64,000 nt of DNA, from positions 186,001-250,000 of the forward strand of contig JBMORG010000011.1 in the NCBI GenBank assembly GCA_049322355.1, given 5' to 3'. Source of the stretch: 0-14-0-80-60-11 sp049322355 (GTDB lineage: Bacteria; Desulfobacterota; Desulfobaccia; Desulfobaccales; 0-14-0-80-60-11). Positions 15,904-24,774 of the stretch are shown here, piece by piece. Below the pieces are notes generated by a model. The model was not told where the DNA came from. It saw nothing but the letters and a program-made list of their open reading frames with translations, and searched no databases. Numbering within the stretch: the stretch's first letter is position 1; the number at the start of each line of letters is the position of its first letter. The translations under genes and the position numbers were made by a program.

Positions 15904-18444
15904 GTGTCTGACAATAAACAACCGAGCCTATTCAATATGATGGAAGCACGCGCTGTACCTATCAACATCGAGGATGAGATACGTAAGTCGTATCTGGAAT
16001 ACGCCTTAAGCGTCATTATCGGCCGGGCCCTGCCCGACGTGCGGGACGGGCTCAAACCCGTGCACCGCCGCATACTCTTTGCCATGAGCGAGGCGGGCAA
16101 CGACTGGAACCGCCCCTACCGCAAGAGCGCCCGCATCGTGGGCGACGTCATCGGTAAATACCATCCCCACGGCGACACCGCGGTCTATGACGCTATCGTG
16201 CGCATGGCCCAGGACTTTTCCCTGCGCTACCCGTTGGTGGACGGCCAGGGCAACTTCGGCTCCATTGACGGCGACGCCCCCGCGGCCATGCGTTACACCG
16301 AGGTCAGGCTCACCCGTTTGGCCCATGAGCTGCTTCAAGACCTGGATAAGGACACCGTGGACTTCGTGGGCAACTATGACGGCTCCCTTAAAGAGCCCCT
16401 GGTGCTGCCCACGCGGCTCCCCAATTTACTGGTCAACGGCGCCTCGGGCATTGCCGTGGGCATGGCCACCAACATCCCGCCCCACAGCCTGGACGAGGTC
16501 TGTGACGCTCTGCTGGCCACCCTTAACAATCCGGAGATCACCCTGGAAGAACTGATGGCTATCATTCCGGGCCCGGATTTTCCCACCGGCGCCTTTATTT
16601 ACGGGGCTGAAGGCATCGCCGAGGCTTACCGTACCGGCCGGGGCCTCATCCGCCTCCGGGCCAAAGTCACGGTGGAGCGCAAAGGGGGCCGGGAGTCCCT
16701 GATCATCCGGGAGCTGCCCTACCAGGTGAACAAGGCCCGCCTCATTGAGCGCATCGCCGAACTGGTGAAAGACAAAAAGGTGGAAGGCATTGCCGACATC
16801 CGGGATGAATCGGACCGGGAAGGCCTCCGGGTGGCCATCATGCTCAAAAAAGACGAGCCGGCCCAACCCATCCTGAACCAGTTATACCTCCACACCCAAA
16901 TGCAGGTCACTTTCGGCATCAACCTGGTGGCCATTGTCCACAACCGGCCGGAGCTCCTCCCCCTCAAGGACCTGCTGCGCTATTTCCTGGAGCACCGCCG
17001 GGAGGTGATCATCCGGCGCACCCGCTATGAGCTGAAGCAGGCCGAGGCCCGGATGCACATCCTGGAGGGCCTGCTCATCGCTCTGGATTGGCTGGATGCG
17101 GTTATTGCCTTAATCCGGGCCGCAGCCACCCCGGCGGAAGCCAAGCAGCAGCTCATGGCCGGTCTGTTCATCCCAAAGGCCGAGCCCGGCGCCACCCTGG
17201 AGGAAACCCGGAGCCGCTACGCCCTGTCCGAAATTCAGGCCCAGGCCATCTTGGACATGAGGCTGCAGCGCCTCACCGGGATGGAGCGCCAGAAGATCCT
17301 CAATGAAGCTAAAGAGGTGGAGGCTGCCATAGCCCGCTATCGGCAGATTCTGGCGGAAGAAGCCGAAGTCAAGGCCCTCATCGCCCAGGAATTGACCGAA
17401 CTTAAGGAACGCTACGGTGACGGCCGGCGTACCGAGATCGTGCCCCAGGCCCAGGAGATCACTGCGGAAGATCTCATCGCCGACGAGGACATGGTGGTGA
17501 CCATCAGCCACCGAAGTTACATCAAGCGCACCCCTTTGACCATTTACCGCAGCCAGCGCCGGGGCGGCAAGGGCCGCATGGGCATGATCACCCGGGAAAA
17601 CGATTTCGTCTCCCAGCTCTATATCGCCTCCACCCACAGCTACTTCCTGGTGTTCACCAATAAGGGCCGGGTGTTCTGGCTCAAGGTCCACGAGATCCCC
17701 ATCGGCTCGCCGACGGCTCAAGGCAAGGCCATTGTCAACCTGTTGCAGTTGGGAGAGGGCGAAAAGCTGGCCACCATCCTGCCGGTGCGGGAATTTACTC
17801 CAGGCCCCTCCTTGGTGATGGCCACCCAGCGGGGCATCATCAAGAAAACCGACCTGATGAACTTTCAGCGGCCCCGGAGCGGCGGCATCATCGCCCTGAG
17901 CCTGGACCCGGAGGACGAACTGGTGAGCGCGGCCTTGAGCGAACCGGACCAGAGCATCCTCATCGGCACGCGTTTAGGCAAGATTATCCGCTTCCCCTCG
18001 GTGGAGGTCCGGGATATGGGACGGGCCGCCCGGGGCGTCAAGGGCATGGAGGTGGCCCCGGAGGACCGGGTCGTGGGCATGGAGGTGCTGCGGCCCGAAG
18101 GCACCATCCTTACGGTGACGGAACGGGGGTTCGGCAAGCGCACCGATCCGGGAAAATACCCGGAACACCACCGGGGCGGCCTGGGGGTCCGGGGGCTGAA
18201 CATCACCGACCGCAACGGTCCCATTATGAGCATTCTCCAGGTAAATGAAGATGACGAAGTCATGCTGGTCACTGATGGCGGCAAGATTCTGCGTCTCCCT
18301 GCCAAGGGCATTTCTTTGATCGGACGGGTCACCCAGGGCGTCAAACTCATGGACCTGGAAAAAGAAGAACGGGTAGTTAGCCTGGCCAAGGTGGCGGAAA
18401 AGAGTGATGACAGCGAAGCCGAACCAGACCTCGGAATCTCCTGA
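15904..18444 (+). CDS. gyrA: DNA gyrase subunit A
   Basis: An 846-residue type IIA topoisomerase subunit that cuts and rejoins DNA with GyrB to introduce negative supercoils. The breakage-reunion domain begins IEDEIRKSYLEYALSVI. The catalytic tyrosine lies in AAMRYTEVRL near residue 124. The quinolone-binding helix reads HPHGDTAVYD: threonine at E. coli position 83, with Asp87 kept. The GyrA box QRRGGKG near residue 543 identifies gyrase rather than topoisomerase IV. Six C-terminal blades follow. The GTG at 15904 has only a weak ribosome site behind the hairpin array; an ATG at 15940 is an alternative. gpsA begins inside its end. Confidence 0.96.
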   Translation: MSDNKQPSLFNMMEARAVPINIEDEIRKSYLEYALSVIIGRALPDVRDGLKPVHRRILFAMSEAGNDWNRPYRKSARIVGDVIGKYHPHGDTAVYDAIVRMAQDFSLRYPLVDGQGNFGSIDGDAPAAMRYTEVRLTRLAHELLQDLDKDTVDFVGNYDGSLKEPLVLPTRLPNLLVNGASGIAVGMATNIPPHSLDEVCDALLATLNNPEITLEELMAIIPGPDFPTGAFIYGAEGIAEAYRTGRGLIRLRAKVTVERKGGRESLIIRELPYQVNKARLIERIAELVKDKKVEGIADIRDESDREGLRVAIMLKKDEPAQPILNQLYLHTQMQVTFGINLVAIVHNRPELLPLKDLLRYFLEHRREVIIRRTRYELKQAEARMHILEGLLIALDWLDAVIALIRAAATPAEAKQQLMAGLFIPKAEPGATLEETRSRYALSEIQAQAILDMRLQRLTGMERQKILNEAKEVEAAIARYRQILAEEAEVKALIAQELTELKERYGDGRRTEIVPQAQEITAEDLIADEDMVVTISHRSYIKRTPLTIYRSQRRGGKGRMGMITRENDFVSQLYIASTHSYFLVFTNKGRVFWLKVHEIPIGSPTAQGKAIVNLLQLGEGEKLATILPVREFTPGPSLVMATQRGIIKKTDLMNFQRPRSGGIIALSLDPEDELVSAALSEPDQSILIGTRLGKIIRFPSVEVRDMGRAARGVKGMEVAPEDRVVGMEVLRPEGTILTVTERGFGKRTDPGKYPEHHRGGLGVRGLNITDRNGPIMSILQVNEDDEVMLVTDGGKILRLPAKGISLIGRVTQGVKLMDLEKEERVVSLAKVAEKSDDSEAEPDLGIS

Positions 18445-19462
18445 GGCCAAAGCCGTCGCAGTGATCGGGGCCGGTAGTTGGGGCACCACCCTGACTCAGC
18501 TCCTGGCGGAAAAAGGCCAGGACGTCCGCCTTTGGGTTCGGGAGCCGGAAGTCTATGCCGGCCTGAATCGGGATCACATAAATCACACCTTTTTGCCCAA
18601 GGTGCGACTATCCCCCCGGATTTACTTCACTCAGGATTATCCGGCGGCCCTGAAAAACGCCGGGCTGATTCTGATGGCTGTGCCTTCCCACGGGTTCCGG
18701 CGGGTGGCGCGGGAACTTGCGCCGCACCGGCCTCCGGGCGCAGTCTTAGTAAGTGCCACTAAGGGCATGGAGATGGACTCTCTCCTCACCATGGAGGGAG
18801 TGGTGAGGGAGGAAATGGGACCGGCAACGCCTTACGCGGTGTTGGCCGGACCCAGTTTTGCCCAGGAAGTTGCCCAAAAACAGCCCACCGCGGTGACCAT
18901 CGCCTCCCGGCAGCGGGAAATCGCCCACTTTCTCCAACGGATCTTTTCCGCCTCCTACTTTCGGGTCTACACCTCCCACGATGTCACCGGGGTAGAGTTG
19001 GGAGGAGCGTTAAAGAACATCTTTGCCATCGGTACCGGTATACTTTCGGGCATGGGTATGGGAGACAACCCCCGGGCGGCTCTCATTACCAGGGGGCTGG
19101 CCGAAATGGTCCGGTTGGGAGCCCGGCTGGGCGCCAACCCCATGACCCTAACTGGCCTGGCCGGGCTGGGAGACCTGATTCTTACCTGCACCGGCAGCCA
19201 GAGCCGCAACTTTCAGGTAGGGGTGAAGTTGGGGCAGGGCATCAGCCTGGACCAGATTTTGACCGGGATGACCATGGTGGCGGAAGGGGTAAAGACCTCC
19301 CAAGCCGTATATTCCCTGGCAGAGCGCCTGGGAGTGGAGATGCCCTTGGTGGCTGCCATTTACAAAATTCTTTATGAAGGTCTGGCCCCCAAGGAAGCCA
19401 TTAAAAAGTTGATGGCCCGGGAATTGAAAGATGAGATGGAAGCCATGACCGAAACCTGGTAA
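18407..19462 (+). CDS. gpsA: Glycerol-3-phosphate dehydrogenase [NAD(P)+]
   Basis: A protein of about 351 residues that makes sn-glycerol 3-phosphate from dihydroxyacetone phosphate for phospholipid synthesis in the cytoplasm. The dinucleotide-binding loop is GAGSWGTTL near residue 22, and later motifs are VSATKGME, AGPSFAQEV, GGALKNIFAIG (with the catalytic lysine) and LGDLILTCTG. The start (GTG 18404 or ATG 18407) lies about 38 bp inside gyrA, so the genes are coupled. The N-terminus carries about 15 extra polar residues before the fold, which may mean the true start is further in. Confidence 0.93.
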   Translation: MTAKPNQTSESPEAKAVAVIGAGSWGTTLTQLLAEKGQDVRLWVREPEVYAGLNRDHINHTFLPKVRLSPRIYFTQDYPAALKNAGLILMAVPSHGFRRVARELAPHRPPGAVLVSATKGMEMDSLLTMEGVVREEMGPATPYAVLAGPSFAQEVAQKQPTAVTIASRQREIAHFLQRIFSASYFRVYTSHDVTGVELGGALKNIFAIGTGILSGMGMGDNPRAALITRGLAEMVRLGARLGANPMTLTGLAGLGDLILTCTGSQSRNFQVGVKLGQGISLDQILTGMTMVAEGVKTSQAVYSLAERLGVEMPLVAAIYKILYEGLAPKEAIKKLMARELKDEMEAMTETW

Positions 19463-19543
19463 GATTTGACTCTTGTATGGCGGGCAAGTAGGGTTTAAGA
19501 TAGAGCATCTGCCATAAGAGCGGCTGGATAACGTGTTGAGGGT

Positions 19544-20911
19544 ATGGCAAAAAAGCCCACCGGAAAGCAGGCCACTATGACTTATGAACATTTCCAAACC
19601 GAGATTCCCACTCTGGGGGAAGCCAAGGTAAAATCCCCTATCCGGGAATTTCCCATGGTGGACCGGCAAGGCCGGGCAGTCCAGAAGTCTTTTGTCTCAG
19701 ATTCTGAGCGGATTCTGGTCCATGACTCCCTGGAATATTGGGAAAGCCTGAAGGGAGAACCGCCCCTGACCCTGGAAGTGGCCGGACCCCGGGCCCACAT
19801 CTACTTTGACCCCTCCAAGGTGCATTGCGCCATTGTTACCTGCGGGGGTTTGTGTCCCGGGACTAATGACGTCATCCGGGCCATCGTTTTGGAACTCTAT
19901 CATCTTTATGGGGTGCGTCATATCTACGGGGTGCGTTACGGCTTTCAAGGATTCATTCCCAAATACGGGCATGATTTGGTTACTCTCGATCCCGAGACGG
20001 TGGCCAATATCCATACTTTCGGAGGCACGATCCTGTCCACTTCCAGGGGTCCACAGGACACCTCTGAGATCGTGGACGCCCTGGATCGCATCAACATCCG
20101 CATCCTGTTTCTCATCGGCGGCGACGGCACTCTGAGGGCGGCCGCGGAGATTTACCAGGAGATCGCCCGCCGGGAGTTGCGCATCAGCGTCATCGTCATT
20201 CCCAAAACCATTGACAACGACATCCCCCTGGTGAATCGTTCCTTCGGGTTTGATACTGCCGTGGAGGTGGCCACCGGGGCCATTCATGCGGCCCACACCG
20301 AAGCCATCGGCTCCCCCAACGGCATCGGCCTGGTGAAACTCATGGGCCGCTTCTCCGGGTTCATCGCGGCCAACGCTACTCTGGCCCTGCGGGAGGTCAA
20401 CTATGTCCTGATCCCCGAGGCCGATTTCGATTTGGAGGGTCCGTGCGGTTTGCTGGCTGACCTGGAATACCGTCTGCAACTGCGCCGCCATGCCCTTATC
20501 GTGGTGGCGGAAGGCGCGGGGGAGCGTTATTTCACCGACGAAAACCGCGAACGCGACCCTTCAGGCAACATCAAGCCCGGCAACATTGGACATTTCCTCC
20601 AGGACGTGATCAAGAACCATTTTAAGCAAAAAAATATTGAGATTAACTTGAAGTATATCGACCCCAGTTACCTGATCCGCAGTATGCCGGCCAATTACAA
20701 TGACCGGATCTACTGCGGCTTTCTGGGGCAGAATGCGGTCCATGCCGGAATGGCCGGAAAGACCGCCATGCTGGTGAGCCGCTTGCACAGCCATTACGTG
20801 CACATTCCCATCGCGGCCACAGTGGGCCGGCGCAAAGAGGTGGAACTGGATTCCCCGTTGTGGCGCAGTGTCCTGGAATCCACCGGCCAGCCGCCCTTGA
20901 AAAACTTGTGA
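19544..20911 (+). CDS. ATP-type 6-phosphofructokinase of the long (plant/TP0108-like) clade
   Basis: A 455-residue phosphofructokinase that phosphorylates fructose 6-phosphate. GGLCPGTNDVIR near residue 105 starts the fold. The donor-site motifs are GGDGT (about 191-195) and PKTIDND (about 219-225). In this superfamily Gly in the first motif with Lys in the second marks the long ATP-using clade, whereas pyrophosphate enzymes have GGDD; hence ATP is inferred. MGRFSG and EGAG(E) substrate loops are present. The 95-residue N-terminal extension is typical of the clade. It sits 81 bp after gpsA, linking triose phosphate and hexose steps. Confidence 0.87.
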   Translation: MAKKPTGKQATMTYEHFQTEIPTLGEAKVKSPIREFPMVDRQGRAVQKSFVSDSERILVHDSLEYWESLKGEPPLTLEVAGPRAHIYFDPSKVHCAIVTCGGLCPGTNDVIRAIVLELYHLYGVRHIYGVRYGFQGFIPKYGHDLVTLDPETVANIHTFGGTILSTSRGPQDTSEIVDALDRINIRILFLIGGDGTLRAAAEIYQEIARRELRISVIVIPKTIDNDIPLVNRSFGFDTAVEVATGAIHAAHTEAIGSPNGIGLVKLMGRFSGFIAANATLALREVNYVLIPEADFDLEGPCGLLADLEYRLQLRRHALIVVAEGAGERYFTDENRERDPSGNIKPGNIGHFLQDVIKNHFKQKNIEINLKYIDPSYLIRSMPANYNDRIYCGFLGQNAVHAGMAGKTAMLVSRLHSHYVHIPIAATVGRRKEVELDSPLWRSVLESTGQPPLKNL

Positions 20912-20913
20912 AA

Positions 20914-21030
20914 CAGGCTGTTAGCTTTCAACCATCGGCTTTCAGCTAATGAATACTGTTGCCACTTAATAATGGGGCAGGCCATTGTGGCTCAAGCCTC
21001 CGTGCAGTGGGGCGGGCCTCCGAGCCCGCC
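20914..21030. repeat. Spacer with a TTAGCTTTCA-type repeat and a GGGCGGGCCTCCGAGCCCGCC hairpin
   Basis: GCTGTTAGCTTTCAACCATCGGCTTTCAGCTA (split here by eye, about 20922-20949) matches the repeat that recurs between atpB and atpE at 48402. The palindrome GGCGGGCCTCCGAGCCCGCC follows at about 21011-21030. No gene is seen. Confidence 0.5.
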
Positions 21031-21065
21031 ATCCTTAAAATACTCGTGTCTTAAGAAAACTTGCC

Positions 21066-21476
21066 ATGAACAACTACCTTAAAACACCCGTATTCCAATG
21101 CCGACAATGCGGCGACTGTTGCTCCGGCCGGGGAGGCATCTTTGTCAGACCCCAGGAAGTGGAGGAGATGGCCGCGCTGCTTAAGTTGCCCGTAGCGGAG
21201 TTTTGCGGCCGCTTTGTGGAGGCTTCAGACCTGGGCCCCCGTCTTACCGTGGCCGACAACGGCTTCTGCGTCTTTTTGATGGAGGGGAACCTCTGCCAGG
21301 TGCATCCGGTGAAGCCTTTCATCTGCCGCCAGTGGCCTTTCCTGCCGGCGCTGCTGGTGGACGCCGACGAACTGGAGAACGCCAAAACCGCCTGCCCGGG
21401 GATCAATCCAAGTTGCACCCACGAGGACTTTATCGAAGAGGCGCTGAATCGGGGTTCTAAAGCAGGAAATCAATGA
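21066..21476 (+). CDS. YkgJ-family cysteine-cluster protein
   Basis: A 136-residue protein with the YkgJ/CxxCxxCC pattern: CRQCGDCC (residues 12-19), then CVFL, CQVHPVKPFICRQWPF, and a last cysteine pair near residues 111-118. The cysteines are thought to bind zinc or an iron-sulfur cluster; the function is unknown. The small gene at 21527 follows after a perfect hairpin. Confidence 0.82.
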   Translation: MNNYLKTPVFQCRQCGDCCSGRGGIFVRPQEVEEMAALLKLPVAEFCGRFVEASDLGPRLTVADNGFCVFLMEGNLCQVHPVKPFICRQWPFLPALLVDADELENAKTACPGINPSCTHEDFIEEALNRGSKAGNQ

Positions 21477-21482
21477 TAAGCG

Positions 21483-21511
21483 CAGGGAGGGTTTGAAACC
21501 CTCCCTGCAGC
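21483..21511. promoter_or_regulatory. Perfect 13-bp-stem hairpin between two small genes
   Basis: GCAGGGAGGGTTT and AAACCCTCCCTGC form a perfect palindrome with only one central base, so the real loop takes a few base pairs from the stem. It starts about 7 bp after the YkgJ stop and has no T-run. It could slow polymerase, protect the upstream mRNA end or be a protein site; a classical terminator is unlikely. Confidence 0.5.
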
Positions 21512-21526
21512 GCGCAAAGGCGAACC

Positions 21527-21763
21527 ATGGCCGACGACTTGCACTTTTTCATGTTTTTAGTGGGGCGGCTGTTCCAGGGTGCCGAAATGATGATCAAACA
21601 CAGCGAATATATCGAGGCCGACGAAAACAACTTGATGTATGACTTTGTCGCGGCCCGGGAGGCTACCAAGGAAGCCTTGAAGGATGTCAGGGAGTTTATG
21701 AAAAAGACCTCTTCCCAGGATTGCCCCGATGAGCCGAAATTTAGAGGAGAGTTCCAGGATTAG
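21527..21763 (+). CDS. Small conserved-looking hypothetical protein
   Basis: A 78-residue acidic protein, mostly helical by its composition, starting MADDLHFFMFLVGRLFQGA and ending in a charged tail. No cysteine pairs and no membrane segment. It follows the YkgJ-family gene on the same strand and may be co-transcribed. I do not recognise the family. Confidence 0.6.
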   Translation: MADDLHFFMFLVGRLFQGAEMMIKHSEYIEADENNLMYDFVAAREATKEALKDVREFMKKTSSQDCPDEPKFRGEFQD

Positions 21764-21765
21764 CT

Positions 21766-21898
21766 GGAGACTCTTGCAAAAAGCCGTTTTGTCATCCTGA
21801 GCGCAGCGAAGGATCTCTTATTTCCTCTACTTATTGAGATTCTTCGGTCGCTCCGCTCCCTCAGAATGACATTAAAGGAGACTTTTGCAAGAGGCTCG
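21766..21898. mobile_element. MITE-like element with GAGACTCTTGCAAAAAG ends
   Basis: Left end GAGACTCTTGCAAAAAG pairs with the right end CTTTTGCAAGAGGCTC as a terminal inverted repeat of about 17 bp. The core is the palindromic unit TCATCCTGAGCGCAGCGAAGGATCT...AGATTCTTCGGTCGC...TCAGAATGACA seen in several other places in the window. No coding capacity. Confidence 0.6.
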
Positions 21899-22159
21899 CT
21901 GGATATAAATTATTAATCAGAGCATGGAAGAATTTTTTTGCTTTTCTCCCTCCCCCTTGATGGGGGAGGGTTGGGGTGAGGGTGAAAGGAATTACTTTTA
22001 TGCTCTGAGTAATTGTCCGGAGTGTTGGACTTGTCAGATTAAATCCCCCTTTGCAAAAGGGGGATTTAGGGGGATTTCAAATACTTATAATAATCCCCCT
22101 GCTCCCTCTTAGAAAAAGGGGGGAAAAATGATGGCGGCTTCGCATCTATTTTTAGAGGA
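21899..22159. repeat. Spacer with C-rich and AAATCCCCCT repeats
   Basis: Holds CTCCCCCTTGATGGGGGAGGG followed by GGTGAGGGTGA (about 21950-21985), and a hairpin of AAATCCCCCTTTGC / GCAAAAGGGGGATTT (about 22038-22065) with a further GGGGGATTT copy. The same units occur near 37865-37925 and 44228-44322. Otherwise nothing coding is seen before the TPR gene. Confidence 0.55.
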
Positions 22160-22939
22160 ATGGGACATTTGATGGCATTACGGAAAAGCAGATTAACCAT
22201 TTTATGGATCATCATGATCACCGGGCTGTGGTTGGGAACAGCACAGGGGGCATCTGAAAAAAACGCGGCCCAGGAACCCTTTGAGCAAGGCCTGAACGCT
22301 TTGAGCCAGGGCAACCCCACCCAGGCCCTGGAAAAATTTACCGAGGCCATAAAGCTGGACCCGGACATGGCAGAGGCCTACATCAACCGCGGTATCGCCG
22401 AAATGAAGCTGGACCTGTGGGCCGACGCGGTGGGGGACTTCGACAAGGCCCTGGATTTGGTCCCCAACTCTCCAGAGGCCCTCTACAACCGGGGCCTGGC
22501 TTACAGCCGCCAAAAGGTCTTCGACAAGGCCCTGGCGGACTATACCCGAGCCTCGAAATTCTCCCCCAAGGACTGGCAGATTTATTACAACCGGGGTAAC
22601 ACCTACCTGGACCTGGACCAACCCCAGGAGGCCCTCAAAGACTATAACCAGGCCCTGAAACTGCATCCCCAAGGCCCGGACATCCTGTACAACCGGAGCC
22701 TGGCCTACCTGACCTTGAATCAGCCGGAGCCGGCCCTGGCCGACGCCGATAAAGTAATAGAACTCAATCCCAACTATGCCAGGGCCTTTTTCAGCCGGGG
22801 CCGGGCCCTGGAAAAACTGGGGCAGAAGTACGAGGCCCTGGCTGCCTACCGGCACTTTTTGAAAACCGGCAATCCCGAAACCGACGGCCCCTTGCTCCAG
22901 CAGTCTCTGGGGAGCATTAAGACTCTGGAGGGTAAGTGA
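22160..22939 (+). CDS. Exported TPR-repeat protein
   Basis: A 259-residue protein with an N-terminal hydrophobic segment ending in an alanine-glycine-serine region (about 1-32, signal peptide or anchor) and six tetratricopeptide repeats from about residue 35. The TPR signature recurs (for example AYINRGIAEMKL, ALYNRGLAYSR, IYYNRGNTYLDL, ILYNRSLAYLTL). It is probably periplasmic and mediates protein contacts; the partner is unknown. The ATG at 22160 lies very close behind GAGG, so the ATG at 22172 may be the true start. A heptamer-repeat arm begins one base after its stop. Confidence 0.82.
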   Translation: MGHLMALRKSRLTILWIIMITGLWLGTAQGASEKNAAQEPFEQGLNALSQGNPTQALEKFTEAIKLDPDMAEAYINRGIAEMKLDLWADAVGDFDKALDLVPNSPEALYNRGLAYSRQKVFDKALADYTRASKFSPKDWQIYYNRGNTYLDLDQPQEALKDYNQALKLHPQGPDILYNRSLAYLTLNQPEPALADADKVIELNPNYARAFFSRGRALEKLGQKYEALAAYRHFLKTGNPETDGPLLQQSLGSIKTLEGK

Positions 22940-22940
22940 T

Positions 22941-23083
22941 GGTTTTCGGTTTTCAGTTAAAGTCTTGGGGGTTCCTTTTTTAAATTTTTATTCTTCGGCT
23001 CCCAGGCCGCTGCGATTCAATTAATTTAAACAAGAGAATATCTGATGGTATTGACCGAAAACCGAAAACCGAAAACCCAAAAC
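22941..23083. repeat. Facing heptamer-repeat arms between the TPR gene and metG
   Basis: Left arm 22941-22960 (GGTTTTCGGTTTTCAGTTAA) and right arm 23051-23070 (TTGACCGAAAACCGAAAACC) are inverted copies, 18 of 20 bases complementary. Both consist of 7-bp units (CGGTTTT / CCGAAAA). The right tract runs on to about 23083 and is translated as the N-terminus of metG. Confidence 0.8.
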
Positions 23084-24616
23084 ACCTTCTACATCACCAC
23101 CCCCATCTATTACGTCAACGCCGAGCCCCACATCGGCCATGCCTACACCACTGTGGTGGCCGATGCCCTGGCCCGCTTTCACCGCCTCCTGGGGGAGGAG
23201 GTGCGCTTTCAGACCGGCACCGACGAACACGGCGACAAAGTGCTGGACGCCGCGGCTGCCGCAGGGTTGCCGGTCAAGGAGTTCGTGGACCGCATCAGCG
23301 CCCGTTTCCGCCAGTCCTGGGATGACCTGAACATCAGCTATGACCACTATATCCGCACCACCGACCCGGAGCACGTCCGGGCGGTCCAGGAGGTCTTAAG
23401 CAAGGTGCATGACTCCGGGGACATTTACTTCGGGGAATACGGCGGGCTCTATTGCTTCGGCTGCGAATGCTTTTACCTGGAGCGCGACCTGGAGAACGGC
23501 CTCTGTCCGGACCACAAGATCGCCCCCACCTTTCTTAAGGAAGAGAACTACTTCTTCCGCATGAGCAAATATCAGGACTGGCTCATTGAACAGATCGCCA
23601 GCTACCCCGACTGGATCCGGCCGGAACGCTTCCGTAACGAGATGCTGGCCTTCCTCAAAGAGCCCCTGGAAGACCTGTGCATCTCCCGGCCCAAAAGCCG
23701 CATGGATTGGGGCATCACCCTGCCCTTCGACGAGCGCTACGTCACCTACGTCTGGTTCGACGCGCTCATCAACTACCTCACCGGCCTGGGCTACCCCGAA
23801 AGTGAGGCTTATAAAAAATTCTGGCCTGCCCAGCATCTCATCGCCAAGGATATCCTCAAGCCCCATGCCATTTATTGGCCCACCATGCTCAAGGCCATGG
23901 GGGTGGAACCCTTCCGCAATCTCAACGTCCACGGCTACTGGCAGATGGCGGCAGGCAAGATGTCCAAGAGCTTGGGAAACGTGGTGGAACCCAGGCCTTT
24001 GGCCGAGCGTTTCGGCGTCGATCAGATCCGCTATTTCTTTCTCCGGGAAATGGTCTTCGGCCTGGACGCCCATTTCAGTGAGGAAGCCTTGACCGCCCGG
24101 ATCAACGCCGACCTGGCCAACGACCTGGGCAACCTTTTCGCCCGCAGCCTGGGTATGGCCTTCAAGTACCGCCAAGGTGTGGTGCCTGCCCCCAACGTGC
24201 CCAATTCCCTGGATCAGGAGGTCGTCACTGCGGTGCAGGCCATGGCCGCGGATTTCCTGCGCCTGTTTCCTAATCTGGAATTTGCCAAGGCCCTGGCCGG
24301 CCTCTGGGAATTCATCGGCCTGCTCAACCGTTACATCGTGAGTTCGGCCCCCTGGGAACTGGCTAAACAGCCCGAAGCCGCGGGGCGGTTGGACACGGTC
24401 TTGTATCACCTGTTGGAAGGCCTGCGCTGGATCGCGGCGCTGCTGCGTCCGGTGATGCCTGCCAGCGCCCTCAAGATGAGCGAGCAACTGGGCCTGGGTC
24501 TGGCCTTGTGGGATCACCCCCTGCCCCAGGCGCTGACGTGGGGCCGCCTGACGCCCGGCAGCCGCCTGGCCAAGGGTCCAGCCCTGTTTCCCCGGATAGA
24601 GACCGAAGCAAAGTGA
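23045..24616 (+). CDS. metG: Methionyl-tRNA synthetase
   Basis: A 523-residue class I aminoacyl-tRNA synthetase that charges tRNA(Met). The catalytic fold starts FYITTPIYYVN, with the HIGH motif (HIGHAYTT, residues 31-38), a zinc knuckle YCFGCE...CPDH and KMSKSLGN near residue 303. It is the compact form without the C-terminal EMAP-like dimer domain. Residues 4-13 (TENRKPKTQN) are encoded by a 7-bp tandem repeat. No start codon lies between this tract and the fold, so the repeat must be translated. The ATG has AAGAGA upstream. Confidence 0.95.
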   Translation: MVLTENRKPKTQNTFYITTPIYYVNAEPHIGHAYTTVVADALARFHRLLGEEVRFQTGTDEHGDKVLDAAAAAGLPVKEFVDRISARFRQSWDDLNISYDHYIRTTDPEHVRAVQEVLSKVHDSGDIYFGEYGGLYCFGCECFYLERDLENGLCPDHKIAPTFLKEENYFFRMSKYQDWLIEQIASYPDWIRPERFRNEMLAFLKEPLEDLCISRPKSRMDWGITLPFDERYVTYVWFDALINYLTGLGYPESEAYKKFWPAQHLIAKDILKPHAIYWPTMLKAMGVEPFRNLNVHGYWQMAAGKMSKSLGNVVEPRPLAERFGVDQIRYFFLREMVFGLDAHFSEEALTARINADLANDLGNLFARSLGMAFKYRQGVVPAPNVPNSLDQEVVTAVQAMAADFLRLFPNLEFAKALAGLWEFIGLLNRYIVSSAPWELAKQPEAAGRLDTVLYHLLEGLRWIAALLRPVMPASALKMSEQLGLGLALWDHPLPQALTWGRLTPGSRLAKGPALFPRIETEAK

Positions 24617-24621
24617 TTTTT

Positions 24622-24664
24622 CTGGGGAAGGGGACCAGGGCCGACGGCCCTGCCCCCTTCCCCA
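24622..24664 (+). terminator. Long hairpin after metG, probable terminator
   Basis: GGGGAAGGGG pairs with CCCCTTCCCC around an inner CAGGGCC/GGCCCTG stem, just after the metG stop. No clean T-run follows, so termination strength is uncertain. Confidence 0.5.
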
Positions 24665-24774
24665 ACCCCTATAATAGAAAAGTAAATTCTGTTTTCTTCT
24701 CCTGCCTATCATCTTATAACAATGGACAAATCTTTTAATTTCTGGCAATATAGGAACAAAAATGGCAGAGAGCT

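Noticed and set aside
15904..18444. Topoisomerase IV subunit A (ParC) instead of GyrA
   Set aside because: The GyrA box QRRGGKG and the full-length C-terminal domain indicate gyrase.
19544..20911. Pyrophosphate-dependent phosphofructokinase
   Set aside because: The donor motif reads GGDGT rather than GGDD, so ATP use is the better reading despite the lysine in PKTIDND.
23396..24748. A 450-codon minus-strand frame opposite metG
   Set aside because: GC-rich antisense frame of a well-supported synthetase gene; no motif or ribosome site of its own.
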